Shown here piece by piece: positions 1 to 8,398 of a DNA stretch of 35,136 bases (position 1 is the first letter of the stretch; each line of letters opens with the position of its first letter). Both the position numbers and the translations under genes were made by a program. The notes beneath the pieces were generated by a model. It was not told the DNA's origin, made no database searches, and saw nothing but the letters and a program-made list of their open reading frames with translations. The DNA is from Prosthecobacter debontii (GTDB lineage: Bacteria; Verrucomicrobiota; Verrucomicrobiia; Chthoniobacterales; Chthoniobacteraceae), in assembly GCA_945905735.1 (NCBI GenBank), contig CAMDQC010000041.1, positions 1 to 35,136 of the forward strand, read 5' to 3'.

Positions 1-62
1 TCGAGCGGCAGGCAGGTGTAATCCCACCATTCGGCGGAGATGCTGGATGGACGGAGCTTCAT
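1..62 (-). CDS. 5' end of a leftward gene (partial), possibly glucosamine-6-phosphate deaminase-like
   Basis: Reading leftward from an ATG at 62-60, twenty codons stay open to the window edge. The peptide begins MKLRPSS and contains SAEWWDYT. That tryptophan-rich stretch reminds me of the N-terminus of glucosamine-6-phosphate deaminase/isomerase-like proteins of Planctomycetes and Verrucomicrobia, but twenty residues cannot establish a family. A GAAAGG ribosome-binding-like sequence lies about 8 bases upstream of the ATG, which supports a real start. The gene is divergent from the flavoprotein starting at 133, so the 70 bases between them should hold both promoters. Confidence 0.4.
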   Translation of the reverse strand, partial: MKLRPSSISAEWWDYTCLPL

Positions 63-132
63 GGCGCGAGCCTTTCAAAACGTGCGCGTGCATGTCGAGC
101 GTTGAAATATCCCGTGCGCCCGCCGATGCTGC

Positions 133-1314
133 GTGGCAGTGAGCAGTTCAAAAAACATCGCAATCATCGGCGGAGGTCCGGCGGGGCTTCGCGCGGCGGA
201 GGTCGCCGCCAGCGCTGGGGCCTCCGTGACGCTCTATGATGCGAAGCGATCTGTCGGCAGGAAATTTCTCGTCGCAGGGAAGAGCGGGCTGAATCTCACA
301 AACGACGCCGCGTTTGATGCGTTCGTTGCGCGCTACTCGGGAGGAAGCGTGGAGTTTTGGCGAGCGTGCCTCGCGGAGTTTGATGCGGCCGCGATGCGCG
401 AATGGGCTGCCAGTCTAGGCGTAGAGACGTTCGTGGCGTCTGGCGGGAAAGTTTTCCCCGTGATGAAAAAAGCCGCGCCGCTCCTGCGCCGTTGGGTCGA
501 GCGGCTACGCGGGCTGGGTGTGCGATTCGCCGTGAATCATCGCTGGACGGGCATCGACGCGGACTTGCGCGTTCACTTTGAAAACCAACCATCCGCCCAG
601 CACGACGCCATCATCCTCGCACTCGGTGGTGCATCGTGGCCGGAAACCGGGTCCGATGGCGGATGGGTTCCTCACTTAGCGCGACACGGCATCCGGGTGC
701 AGCCGCTCCGCTCCGCAAATTGCGGCTGGGAGGTCGCATGGACCGACGAAACTCGCGTGGCCGTCGAGGGCCAGCCGTTGCACAATCTCGACGTCCGCGC
801 CGGTGATGCAACGACGCACGGCGAGCTGATGCTCACGCGCTACGGCATCGAAGGGACGTGCATTTATCAGCTCGGGCGAGCCCTCCGCTCGATGCTCGTG
901 CCCGCGCTCACCATTGATTTCAAACCCACCTTCACTGTCGAAAAACTCGTCGCGAAAATGGAATCTGCGCGCCGCAACTTCCTCGCCGAGGCCCGCCTTC
1001 GCTGGAAACTCCCCGAGCCTGCCTGCGCGATTCTCGCGCAATTCCACGGGCCATTTTCCGACGCCGAAGCGCTCGCCCGGGCGGTGAAAGAATGCAGCAT
1101 CCCGCTCACCCGACCGCGCGCCATCGCCGAGGCGATCTCTAGCGCAGGCGGCGTCTGTTGGAGCGAGCTGGACGATACGCTGATGCTGCGCAAACTCCCC
1201 GGCGTGTATTGCTGCGGCGAGATGCTCGACTGGGAAGCCCCGACTGGCGGCTACCTCCTCCAAGGCTGCTTCGCCACCGCCACACTGGCGGGGATTCGTG
1301 CAGTCGGCACCTGA
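133..1314 (+). CDS. HI0933/TIGR03862-type NAD(P)/FAD-dependent flavoprotein
   Basis: This is a 393-residue flavoprotein of the HI0933 (BaiN-like) family, probably the TIGR03862 branch. The N-terminus carries a Rossmann dinucleotide-binding motif, [13 protein letters not shown] (about residues 11-23), followed by [16 protein letters not shown] (about 43-57), which is the family hallmark near the FAD site. The C-terminus ends with the FAD-closing motif [18 protein letters not shown] and a Gly-rich run, as in HI0933. The substrate of this branch is not known. Length matches the family. The start is taken as GTG at 133; another GTG lies six bases later. No strong Shine-Dalgarno sequence is seen. 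It stands alone and is divergent from the partial gene at the window edge. Confidence 0.88.
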   Translation: MAVSSSKNIAIIGGGPAGLRAAEVAASAGASVTLYDAKRSVGRKFLVAGKSGLNLTNDAAFDAFVARYSGGSVEFWRACLAEFDAAAMREWAASLGVETFVASGGKVFPVMKKAAPLLRRWVERLRGLGVRFAVNHRWTGIDADLRVHFENQPSAQHDAIILALGGASWPETGSDGGWVPHLARHGIRVQPLRSANCGWEVAWTDETRVAVEGQPLHNLDVRAGDATTHGELMLTRYGIEGTCIYQLGRALRSMLVPALTIDFKPTFTVEKLVAKMESARRNFLAEARLRWKLPEPACAILAQFHGPFSDAEALARAVKECSIPLTRPRAIAEAISSAGGVCWSELDDTLMLRKLPGVYCCGEMLDWEAPTGGYLLQGCFATATLAGIRAVGT

Positions 1315-1386
1315 TCAAAGTTCGCCGTAAAAATAAGCGATTCCGAGAAAAAGTCGCAGGTGTTTTTGAAAAATAAATACTTTCGA

Positions 1387-1530
1387 GATTTTGTAAGCGT
1401 TTTCCAGGAACACGACCGGAGTTGCAACCCTTACAACTTGAATCCGAGGCTTCGTAAGTGTTCCCGAGGAACACCGCTCAACTTGCAAGTCTTGCAAGCC
1501 GAAGCCTGGATTTTGTAAGTTTTCCAGAGA
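1387..1530. repeat. ~61-bp imperfect direct repeats upstream of the Fic gene
   Basis: Three related segments begin at 1387, 1448 and 1509, exactly 61 bases apart. The first two share about 20 of 27 positions, with a core of TTNGTAAGNGTT followed by AGGAACAC. The third keeps GATTTTGTAAG and TTTTCCAG and then diverges into AT-rich sequence. A weaker ancestor-like copy may lie near 1326. Inside the units are small palindromes: GTTGCAAC at 1421-1428 and two CTTGCAAG copies at 1482-1489 and 1491-1498. The block fills most of the 257-base gap between the flavoprotein and the Fic gene. Its function is unknown. Confidence 0.6.
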
Positions 1531-1571
1531 TTATTGTTGTTATTTTAGCAATTTTTAACTATTTAAGAGAA

Positions 1572-3101
1572 ATGCCGATCCCATTACCGCCGCCGAATGC
1601 ACGACCTGCGGGCTACACATACTTAGCTCAACAGTCTAATGAGCGATCACTCCCGAATCACATTGAATTTTACGTTTCCGATACTCACGTAAGGAAAGAT
1701 CAGACTGTGGACGGATTTCAACGGCGCATTATTCCCATCACACAATGGCCGGGAGACGATACTTACGCACAGCTCAAGTTCGCATTGCGCTACGAGGGGC
1801 TAAATATCGGTGTCCTGCGCGCCGTCATCCCGAAACTCGACCCGCTCCAACTCACTGCCGACATCCGAAGTGAGCCGCACGGCGCGTATGCAAGACGCAT
1901 CTGGTTCCTATACGAAAAACTGACTGGGCGTGAACTCGATTTACCGGACCTCGCCACAGGGAACTACCTCCCGCTTGCCGATCCCGAGATTTACTATACC
2001 GGACCCATCCGGCGAAGCCCTCGACACCGCATTCAGGCTAATTTGCTCGGCGATTTGTCGTTTTGTTTCATGATCCGGCGCACCGAAGAACTGACTGCTG
2101 CAGACGGGAAAAATTACGAACTCGCCTGTCGGGATCTCATGCAGGATTCTGAGCCCGAGATATTCCACCGCGCACTCGACTACCTTTACAAAAAGGAAAC
2201 GCGGTCTTCTTTTGCTATCGAGCGCGAGACTCCCGACCAGAGGCGCGCAGACGCATTTGTCCGCTTACTGAAGGAATCAGACCATCAGGACTATTTTCAA
2301 AAGGCGTCCCTCGTGGGTCTGCAAAATTCCATCGTGGACCCACGTTTTAGCAATTCTGGATGGAGGAATAGCATCACACCGCCCGAGCAAAATTTTGTTT
2401 CTGGCCGCAACGCCCCAAATCTTGAAGGCATTCATTTTATTCCACCACGCCCGCAGGAAATTGAGTCGCTCATGAACGGTTGGCTCGAAGCCTCGCGAAT
2501 CGCCCTAAACTCTGATGCACCCGCAGTTGTCGTTGCGGCAGCTATCGCGTGGGCCTTCGTATTTTTGCATCCATTTTCAGATGGGAATGGGCGCATCCAT
2601 CGGTTCCTCATTCATCATGTGCTGGCGAGGCGCGGCTTTGCTCCGCGGGGGCTCATTTTTCCGGTTTCGGCTGCGATGCAGCACGATCCTCGGGCTTACG
2701 ATGCCAGCCTAGAGGCATTCTCCCGCCCCCTCATGGAGCTGCTCGAATGGACTATGGACGATGACCGCAACCTCCAAGTCCAAGGGGATTCATCCGACTT
2801 CTACCGGGCTATTGATTACACGCCTATGGCGGCTGCGCTCTATCGTTTTGTCCAGCGCACGGTGGAGCATGACCTTCCTGACGAATTGGCCTATCTTCGC
2901 GGCTATGATACTGCACGAAAAGCCATGCGAGAGGTCGTTGATTTGCCCGATCCTGTGGCAGACCGCTTTATTCAATTTTGCAGACAGAACGACTGGAAAC
3001 TCTCCAGTGCGAAACGCAATACCGGGGGGCTGGACCGATTAACCGACGAGCAAGTAGCAGGCATTGAAGCGGTCCTTCGGAGCGCATTCGTCGCCCCTTA
3101 A
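1572..3101 (+). CDS. Fic-domain protein (putative AMP-transferase)
   Basis: This 509-residue protein contains the full Fic active-site motif HPFSDGNGRIHR (His at about residue 333). In this family the motif transfers a nucleotide moiety, usually AMP from ATP, to a hydroxyl side chain of a target protein. Upstream, around residue 212, the stretch SSFAIERE resembles the inhibitory-helix motif (S/T)xxxE(G/N) of self-inhibited Fic proteins, with Arg in place of Gly/Asn, so autoinhibition is possible but not certain. ATG 1572 is chosen as start because the protein-like sequence MPIPLPPPNARPAGY begins there. The reading frame extends to GTG 1458, but that extension only translates the repeat block. 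The gene looks less GC-rich than its neighbours, hinting at transfer. Target and antitoxin partner are not visible; it stands alone and is convergent with mcsB. Confidence 0.88.
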   Translation: MPIPLPPPNARPAGYTYLAQQSNERSLPNHIEFYVSDTHVRKDQTVDGFQRRIIPITQWPGDDTYAQLKFALRYEGLNIGVLRAVIPKLDPLQLTADIRSEPHGAYARRIWFLYEKLTGRELDLPDLATGNYLPLADPEIYYTGPIRRSPRHRIQANLLGDLSFCFMIRRTEELTAADGKNYELACRDLMQDSEPEIFHRALDYLYKKETRSSFAIERETPDQRRADAFVRLLKESDHQDYFQKASLVGLQNSIVDPRFSNSGWRNSITPPEQNFVSGRNAPNLEGIHFIPPRPQEIESLMNGWLEASRIALNSDAPAVVVAAAIAWAFVFLHPFSDGNGRIHRFLIHHVLARRGFAPRGLIFPVSAAMQHDPRAYDASLEAFSRPLMELLEWTMDDDRNLQVQGDSSDFYRAIDYTPMAAALYRFVQRTVEHDLPDELAYLRGYDTARKAMREVVDLPDPVADRFIQFCRQNDWKLSSAKRNTGGLDRLTDEQVAGIEAVLRSAFVAP

Positions 3102-3152
3102 AGCTACAGCCCTACAAACGGTGATCTTCTAGCGCAGGAGGCCTCTGCGGGC

Positions 3153-4250
3153 TTACTCCGCCATCGCCGGACCTTCGTTCTGCTTTGGCGTTGGGGCGGG
3201 CATTTTCTCTAGGCGGGCGCGGATGAGGGAGGCGCGTAAGGCGTCGCGTTCGTCGGCTTGGAGCTTTTGGGAGGTGCTTTTTTGAAGATGTGCGGGTTGG
3301 GTTTCGATGAAGAGTTCATCGATAGGGAGTTGGCAGGTTTCGGGAAAAAAGCCGAGGTCCACGCCGAGTTTGAGGTAACTCAAAAGATTCAGCGCCTCTT
3401 TGCTGGCCATGCTGTGGGCGTAGCGGAGGATGCCGAATGCGCGGCCTACGTTATCGAGCAGGGTGATGGGCTTTTTTTGCTGGAGGGATTGGCGGGCGTT
3501 GTTTTCGTGGAGGATGATTTGTTCGATGACTTTGTTCAGCCGGGCGATGATGTCTTCTTCCTTTTCGCCGAGGGTCGTCTGGTTTGAGATTTGGAAGAGA
3601 TTGCCCATCGCTTCGGTGCCTTCGCCGTAGAGGCCACGGACGGCGAGGCCGACTTTATTTACGGCTTGGATGACTTGGTTGACCTGCTCGCTGAGGACGA
3701 GCGCGGGGAGGTGCATCATGGCGCTGGCCCTCATCCCAGTGCCGACGTTCGTGGGGCAGGCGGTGAGGTAGCCGTATTGGTTGTGGAAGGCGAAATCGAG
3801 TTTGTCGCCGAGTTCGCTGTCCACTTTATCGATGAGCTTGAAGGCGTTCTTGAGCTGGAGGCCGGAGCGGATGGCCTGCATCCGGAGATGGTCCTCTTCG
3901 TTGATCATGATGGAGAGCGTCTGCCGTTTGTTCATGACGACGGCCGAGCCCATTCCCTTCGCGGCGTGGTCGCGGGAAATGAGGTGACGCTCGACTAGGA
4001 CTTGTTTCTCTAAGGCGCTGAGGTCTTGGGAGAAAACGGAGTGTGCCTCGGCCATTTCGGGGAGGGATTCGACGGCGGGCTTGATGCACTCCAGCACGGA
4101 CACTCGCTCGTTTTTCTTCGCATGGCCGGGGAAGGGGAAGCCGTTCAAATTGCGCGCGAGTCGGACGCGGCTGCTGATGACGATGTGGCTCTGCGGCCCG
4201 TCGCCTCGGAGCCACTCGCCTGCGGTGGAAAGGATGCTGTGGATTGGCAT
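3153..4250 (-). CDS. mcsB: McsB-type protein arginine kinase
   Basis: This is a 365-residue phosphagen-kinase-fold protein with all the hallmarks of McsB, which phosphorylates arginine in proteins and marks them for ClpCP degradation in Bacillus. Visible motifs in order are SSRVRLARN (26-34), NEEDH (117-121), the catalytic-cysteine motif ACPTNVGTGMRAS (Cys165), RGLYGEG (205-211) and ISNQTTLG (221-228). Near the C-terminus ERDALRASLIR resembles the phosphoarginine-binding RDxxRA motif of Bacillus McsB. Length matches the family. It is last in a leftward cluster after ilvE and an McsA-like gene, 55 bases behind the latter. Neither ctsR nor clpC is nearby. Its ATG is preceded not by a Shine-Dalgarno sequence but by a heptad-repeat leader at 4252-4291. 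Confidence 0.93.
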   Translation of the reverse strand: MPIHSILSTAGEWLRGDGPQSHIVISSRVRLARNLNGFPFPGHAKKNERVSVLECIKPAVESLPEMAEAHSVFSQDLSALEKQVLVERHLISRDHAAKGMGSAVVMNKRQTLSIMINEEDHLRMQAIRSGLQLKNAFKLIDKVDSELGDKLDFAFHNQYGYLTACPTNVGTGMRASAMMHLPALVLSEQVNQVIQAVNKVGLAVRGLYGEGTEAMGNLFQISNQTTLGEKEEDIIARLNKVIEQIILHENNARQSLQQKKPITLLDNVGRAFGILRYAHSMASKEALNLLSYLKLGVDLGFFPETCQLPIDELFIETQPAHLQKSTSQKLQADERDALRASLIRARLEKMPAPTPKQNEGPAMAE

Positions 4251-4251
4251 T

Positions 4252-4291
4252 TTGTTAGTTGAGGGTTGAGGGTTGAGAGCTGAGAGACTGA
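4252..4291 (-). repeat. Heptad (CTCAACC/T) repeat leader before mcsB
   Basis: Read on the minus strand, about five 7-base units of the form CTCAACC / CTCAGCT precede the mcsB start and end in CTCAACTAACAAA directly before the ATG. No Shine-Dalgarno sequence is present in this gap. A second copy with the same arrangement and the same CTCAACTAACAA ending lies before the gene at 33834-34583. It may influence translation, or it may simply be an intergenic simple repeat that spreads in this genome. Confidence 0.6.
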
Positions 4292-4305
4292 GGCCGGCGC
4301 ATCAG

Positions 4306-4803
4306 TTAAATGGCGGTTTGCCCTTCGGCTTCGAGGTGCTTGAGGCGGTCGCGCAGTTCGGCGGCGACTTCGTATTTTTCGTCGGCGACGGCTTTGCGCA
4401 GGTCGCGCTGGAGCTTCTTGAGCTCCTCGTCGCGTAGTTTTGCTTTGAGCAGGCGTGGGGGGACTTTGCCTTTGTGCTCAAGGCCTTTGTGCATCCCCTT
4501 TAGCATGTTCTCCAAGCCTTCGGCAAAGGCGTCGTAGCAGGCGGCGCAACCGAAGCGCCCGGTTTTTTTGAAGTCCGCTTGGCTAAAGCCACACGATGGG
4601 CAGCGTGAGGTGGTCGAGCCCTTTTCCATCTCCTGCGATGCGCCGAGGCCGAGGAGCAGGTCGGCGAGCGCGAAGCCCGTTGGGTCGGTGACGCCTTTTT
4701 CCTTCGAGCAGGTTTCGCAGAGGTTCACCTTCTGCATTTTGCCATCGACGATCTGCGTGAGGAAAACGGACGCGGATTTCTTTTTGCAAACGTCGCAGTT
4801 CAT
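4306..4803 (-). CDS. mcsA: McsA-like zinc-finger/UVR-motif protein
   Basis: This 165-residue protein has four CxxC pairs (Cys 3/6, 29/32, 68/71, 86/89) expected to bind two zinc ions, and a C-terminal UvrB/UvrC (UVR) motif at about 126-160 (DEELKKLQRDLRKAV...AAELRDRLK). That is the layout of McsA, the activator of the arginine kinase McsB in Firmicutes, and the next gene downstream is mcsB, so the assignment is supported by context. ATG 4803 is chosen because the first zinc pair (MNCDVC) begins there. The reading frame runs 77 codons further upstream, but those codons overlap ilvE in another frame. The gene starts 8 bases after the ilvE stop, suggesting co-transcription. Confidence 0.88.
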   Translation of the reverse strand: MNCDVCKKKSASVFLTQIVDGKMQKVNLCETCSKEKGVTDPTGFALADLLLGLGASQEMEKGSTTSRCPSCGFSQADFKKTGRFGCAACYDAFAEGLENMLKGMHKGLEHKGKVPPRLLKAKLRDEELKKLQRDLRKAVADEKYEVAAELRDRLKHLEAEGQTAI

Positions 4804-4811
4804 CGGGCTTT

Positions 4812-5696
4812 CTACGGGTAAATTGGCGTCCCGGTTGTCTGGGTGAGTTCCCGGAATTTCGTGATGATGCGCTGTGTGACCGCGCCGGGCTTCCCGTCGC
4901 CGATGATGCGCTGGTCGAGCTTCACGGCTGCGATGACTTCCGCCGCTGTGCCGGTGAGGAAGCATTCGTCGGCCACGAAAATGTCGTGCCGTGTCATTTC
5001 CTGTTCGCGGATGGGGATGCCGAGTTCCCGGCAAATCTCGAACACGACTTTGCGGGTGATGCCGTCGAGCGCCCCGGCGGAGATTGGCGGTGTCGTGACC
5101 GCGCCATCGCGCACGATGAAGACGTTATCGCCTGTGCATTCGGCGACGAGTCCTTGGTCGTTGAGCATGAGGCCTTCTTCCGCGCCGGCTTGGATCGCTT
5201 CTACTTTTGCCATCACGTTATTGAGGTAATTCAGCGACTTCACCGTGGGCGGCAAGATGTCATGGCGCGGGCGGCGCGTGGCGACGGTGGCCATCGTCAG
5301 CCCTGTCTGGTAGGCGCTTTCGGGGTAAAGTTGGATGCTCGCCGTGATGATGAAGACAGTCGCCTTCGGGCACCTGTAAGGCGAGAGACCCATCGGCCCT
5401 GTTCCGCGCGTGACGACACTCCGGATGTAGCCATCCTTGAGGCCGTTCGCTTTGATCGTATCGACCGTCGCCTGCATGAGTTCCTCCGGCGTGAGCGGGA
5501 TGTTGAGCAGGATGCTTTTCGCGCTGTCGAAGATGCGGCGCGTGTGCTCTTCGAGGCGAAAAACGCGCCCATTATAAAAGCGGATGCCCTCGAAAACGCC
5601 GTCGCCGTACAGAAGGCCGTGGTCGAAAACAGAGACCTTCGCCTGCGATTGCGGGACAATTTGGCCGTCGAGGTAGATGAGTAATTCTTGGTTCAT
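4812..5696 (-). CDS. ilvE: Branched-chain amino acid aminotransferase (class IV)
   Basis: This is a 294-residue fold-type IV PLP aminotransferase that interconverts branched-chain amino acids and their 2-oxo acids. Visible features are the N-terminal DHGLLYGDGVFEGIRFY (about 26-41), the PLP lysine in TVKSLNYLNNV (Lys153), the EGLMLNDQGLVAECTGDNVF segment (about 174-193) with its conserved Glu, and the cofactor phosphate-binding LTGTAAEV (248-255). Length fits IlvE-type transaminases; D-amino acid transaminase is a less likely alternative. The start at 5696 gives the usual N-terminus MNQELLIYLDG. Thirty-eight further in-frame codons upstream are unlikely to be used. It is first in the cluster with mcsA and mcsB and divergent from the TPR gene at 5796. 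Confidence 0.85.
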   Translation of the reverse strand: MNQELLIYLDGQIVPQSQAKVSVFDHGLLYGDGVFEGIRFYNGRVFRLEEHTRRIFDSAKSILLNIPLTPEELMQATVDTIKANGLKDGYIRSVVTRGTGPMGLSPYRCPKATVFIITASIQLYPESAYQTGLTMATVATRRPRHDILPPTVKSLNYLNNVMAKVEAIQAGAEEGLMLNDQGLVAECTGDNVFIVRDGAVTTPPISAGALDGITRKVVFEICRELGIPIREQEMTRHDIFVADECFLTGTAAEVIAAVKLDQRIIGDGKPGAVTQRIITKFRELTQTTGTPIYP

Positions 5697-5795
5697 TACG
5701 AAAGAGGGTTGAACGTGGCAGGCTTCCACCGCGGAGGCAAGAGCGCGCAATATATTCTCCGTTCCGGCCAAAAGTCTGCTATCTCCGACCGGCAC

Positions 5796-7499
5796 ATGAC
5801 GAGCAACCATCCATCAGCAGGCGATTTCTGGAAAAAACTGGGCATCCAGTTCACCGTGTTGATCGTCGCGTTTCTCCTTGTTCTGTGGGGAGCCGCAGCC
5901 AGCTATCAGTGGTGGAGGTCGCATAGCGCAGTAAAGGATGCGCACACGCTCTTTGCACAGGGGAATTTTCGAGCGGCCCACGGAGCCGCCGAACGCGCGC
6001 TTATTGACGATCCCGACTTACTGGAAGCCGCGCAAATCGCCGCCGAATCGCTGGATAAACTCAACAGCCCAGAAGCTGTGGAAGCGTGGTTCCGCGTTGG
6101 CCAAATACGCCACCAGACGGACGACGCCGTCCGCTGGGCGCGCTCCGCATTAGCTTGGAAGCGCGACTCCGTGGCCCTCGGTGCTCTCCACACCATTCCT
6201 GAGGATAAGCGGGCCAACGCTCCCTATCAGGCGCTCCTCGGTGATGTGCTCGTCTCACTGGAGCGCCATAATGAGGCAGCGCGCGCCTATCTTAAGGCAA
6301 TCGAACTATCCCCCGGCGATGCAACTTACCGATTGCGCCACGCCGTTCTGGTTGCCGGGCATTTCGATGATCCTGCAAAACTAGCCGCCGCCGAAACAGA
6401 CCTCCATAAGCTTGCAAAGACCGCTGAGCACGCGATCCCCGCCTTCCGCGCGCTCGCGGTGCTTAAAATCCGCCAGAAGGAATGGCCCGCAGCACTCGCA
6501 GCGAATGGGCGGCTTCTCGCAGGCCCGAACGTCACCATTGGCGATCGCGTTCAGCAACTCGAAATCCTTCGCCAATTGGGGGGAGCGGAGTTTTTACCGG
6601 CCCTTGCCGCAGCGCAGAAAAATGCGCGCGAAGCTGCGGACGCCGCCGCCATTTTCCACTGGATGAACCGAAACGGCATGACCGCCGAGGCTCTCCAATG
6701 GGCGGCTACTATGGAGCCCCGCCTCGCCCGCCACCCCGAACTCGCCCGCCGCCTCGCCGAAAGCCAACTCATCCTCAAAGATTGGCGCAACCTTCGCCGA
6801 CAATGCGACGATCTAGCAACGTGGGGCCCGATGGAGCATCTCCGCAATGCCTACGCTGCCCGCGCCCTGCGGCAGATGGACGACATCATTAACTCCGCGC
6901 ACCGCTGGACCGCCGCCGTCGGCATCGCCGGCACCTCCCGCGAAGCCACCGCAGATCTGCTCAAACTCGCCGGCGAATGGAACTGGCGCGAAGAGCTCCG
7001 AGACATCCTCTGGACCGCCGCCAACCGCGTGGACGCCCCATGGGCGCTCGCGAAGCTTGTAGAAATTTATACTGCCGAACGGTCCGTTGAGGGCCTTCTC
7101 CGTGCCTACACCCGAAAGACTGAACTCGATCCGAACGACGACACCTCCCGCAATCGAATGGTCCACTATTCCTTACTGCTCGACCGGGCCATCGAGAACA
7201 GCATCACTCAAGCTCGCGCCCTCGCCAAACGCCACCCCAGCGATGCCACGCACGCAGCCACTCTGGCGCTCGCCGAGCTCAAAGCCGGCAACGCAACAGC
7301 AGCAGCGGCAGCCTTCGCCGGAGTCCGTCCCGTAAACCTAGAATCCCCCGAACCCGCGTTCTACCACTCCCTCGCCCTTTACGCCGCCGGGCGGGAAAAG
7401 GAAGCCGCCACCGCATTCACCTTCGCGCAAAAACGCTCGCTCCTCCCCGAAGAACTCCGCCTCCTGCCGCCCTCCTTCCAGCTCGGCACGGCGAAGTGA
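5796..7499 (+). CDS. Membrane-anchored TPR-repeat protein
   Basis: This 567-residue protein has a short cytoplasmic N-terminus, one membrane segment at about residues 17-37 ([19 protein letters not shown]), and a long alpha-helical remainder rich in Ala, Arg and Leu with TPR-like pairs such as [30 protein letters not shown] and [32 protein letters not shown]. TPRs are protein-protein interaction scaffolds, and this one would face the periplasm or cell exterior. No catalytic motif is seen. ATG 5796 is preferred over an upstream in-frame start at 5688, because the 36 extra residues overlap ilvE and do not look protein-like. The partner is unknown. Confidence 0.8.
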   Translation: MTSNHPSAGDFWKKLGIQFTVLIVAFLLVLWGAAASYQWWRSHSAVKDAHTLFAQGNFRAAHGAAERALIDDPDLLEAAQIAAESLDKLNSPEAVEAWFRVGQIRHQTDDAVRWARSALAWKRDSVALGALHTIPEDKRANAPYQALLGDVLVSLERHNEAARAYLKAIELSPGDATYRLRHAVLVAGHFDDPAKLAAAETDLHKLAKTAEHAIPAFRALAVLKIRQKEWPAALAANGRLLAGPNVTIGDRVQQLEILRQLGGAEFLPALAAAQKNAREAADAAAIFHWMNRNGMTAEALQWAATMEPRLARHPELARRLAESQLILKDWRNLRRQCDDLATWGPMEHLRNAYAARALRQMDDIINSAHRWTAAVGIAGTSREATADLLKLAGEWNWREELRDILWTAANRVDAPWALAKLVEIYTAERSVEGLLRAYTRKTELDPNDDTSRNRMVHYSLLLDRAIENSITQARALAKRHPSDATHAATLALAELKAGNATAAAAAFAGVRPVNLESPEPAFYHSLALYAAGREKEAATAFTFAQKRSLLPEELRLLPPSFQLGTAK

Positions 7500-7544
7500 G
7501 AGGAGTTCACCCAGAGCGAATTGCGAAGTCTTACTTTCCCGCTT

Positions 7545-7581
7545 CACGCCGCGCGAAAAACCCGGCATGAAGCGCGGCGTG
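7545..7581. promoter_or_regulatory. Perfect 10-bp inverted repeat spanning the ABC-gene start
   Basis: CACGCCGCGC at 7545-7554 and GCGCGGCGTG at 7572-7581 are perfect reverse complements separated by a 17-base loop. The loop holds the ATG at 7567, and the right arm holds the alternative GTG at 7579. In RNA this GC-only hairpin could hide the translation start. No direct evidence of regulation is available. Confidence 0.45.
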
Positions 7582-8367
7582 TCGCTTCTTGAAGTCCGCA
7601 ATCTCAAAACTTGGTTCCCTATTCGCACCGGCTTGCTCCGCAGCGTGACGGGGTATGTGAAGGCAGTGGATGATGTCAGTTTCACGGTGGAGGCAGGCAC
7701 GACCGTCGGGCTCGTGGGCGAGAGCGGGAGCGGGAAGACGACGATTGGGCGCACGATTTTGAAACTGAACCAAGCGACGGGCGGCGACGTTCTTTTTGAG
7801 GGGAAAAGCGTGCTGCCGCTGACGGAGGATGCGTTCCGCCCGTATCGCCGGCAGATGCAGATGATCTTCCAAGACCCGTTCGGCTCGCTGAATCCGCGCC
7901 TCTCGATCCTGCAAATCGTCGGCGAGGCGCTGGAGATTCATTTTCCTGAAATGACGCGCGAAGACCGACGGGCTCGCGTCGCGGAACTGATGAAGCAAGT
8001 CGGCCTGAAAGTGGACATGATGGAGCGGTATCCACATGAGTTTAGCGGCGGGCAGCGGCAGCGCATCGGCATCGCGCGGGCGCTGGCGGTGAAGCCGAAA
8101 TTCATCGTGTGCGACGAGCCTGTGAGCGCGCTGGATGTGAGTGTGCAGGCGCAAATCGTGAACCTTCTCCAAGACCTGCAAGACGAGCTGGGGCTCACGT
8201 ATCTCTTCATCGCGCACGACCTCGCGGTGGTGCAGCACATCAGCCACAAGGTGCTCGTGATGTATCACGGCAAGATCGTGGAAAGCGCCAGCGCGGAGGA
8301 GATTTACGAGAACCCGCAGCACGAATACACGCGCAAGCTGCTGGCGGCCGTGCCGGAAATCGCGTGA
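7567..8367 (+). CDS. Oligopeptide/dipeptide-type ABC transporter ATP-binding protein
   Basis: This is a 266-residue ABC ATPase of the OppF/DppF type, which powers peptide or nickel import. Features are Walker [10 protein letters not shown] (51-59), Q-loop [11 protein letters not shown] (101-111), signature [15 protein letters not shown] (159-173), Walker B FIVCDEP (179-185), H-loop His217, and the Opp-family C-terminus [11 protein letters not shown] (253-263). It lacks most of the C-terminal oligo-HPY extension and is shorter than usual OppF (about 320 residues). ATG 7567 or GTG 7579 could be the start; GTG gives the family-like [14 protein letters not shown]. No permease, binding protein or OppD lies beside it, so its partners must be encoded elsewhere or upstream of this window. 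Confidence 0.9.
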   Translation: MKRGVSLLEVRNLKTWFPIRTGLLRSVTGYVKAVDDVSFTVEAGTTVGLVGESGSGKTTIGRTILKLNQATGGDVLFEGKSVLPLTEDAFRPYRRQMQMIFQDPFGSLNPRLSILQIVGEALEIHFPEMTREDRRARVAELMKQVGLKVDMMERYPHEFSGGQRQRIGIARALAVKPKFIVCDEPVSALDVSVQAQIVNLLQDLQDELGLTYLFIAHDLAVVQHISHKVLVMYHGKIVESASAEEIYENPQHEYTRKLLAAVPEIA

Positions 8368-8398
8368 AAGATTCCTGTTCGTTGCGCGTTCTAGGAGC

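Noticed and set aside
1458-1571. Upstream extension of the Fic reading frame from GTG 1458
   Set aside because: The 38 extra codons only translate the 61-bp repeat block and an AT-rich spacer; the protein-like N-terminus starts at 1572.
3133-3149. Near-palindrome between the convergent Fic and mcsB genes as a terminator
   Set aside because: The arms need a bulge, there is no loop and no T-run, so support is too weak to list it as a feature.
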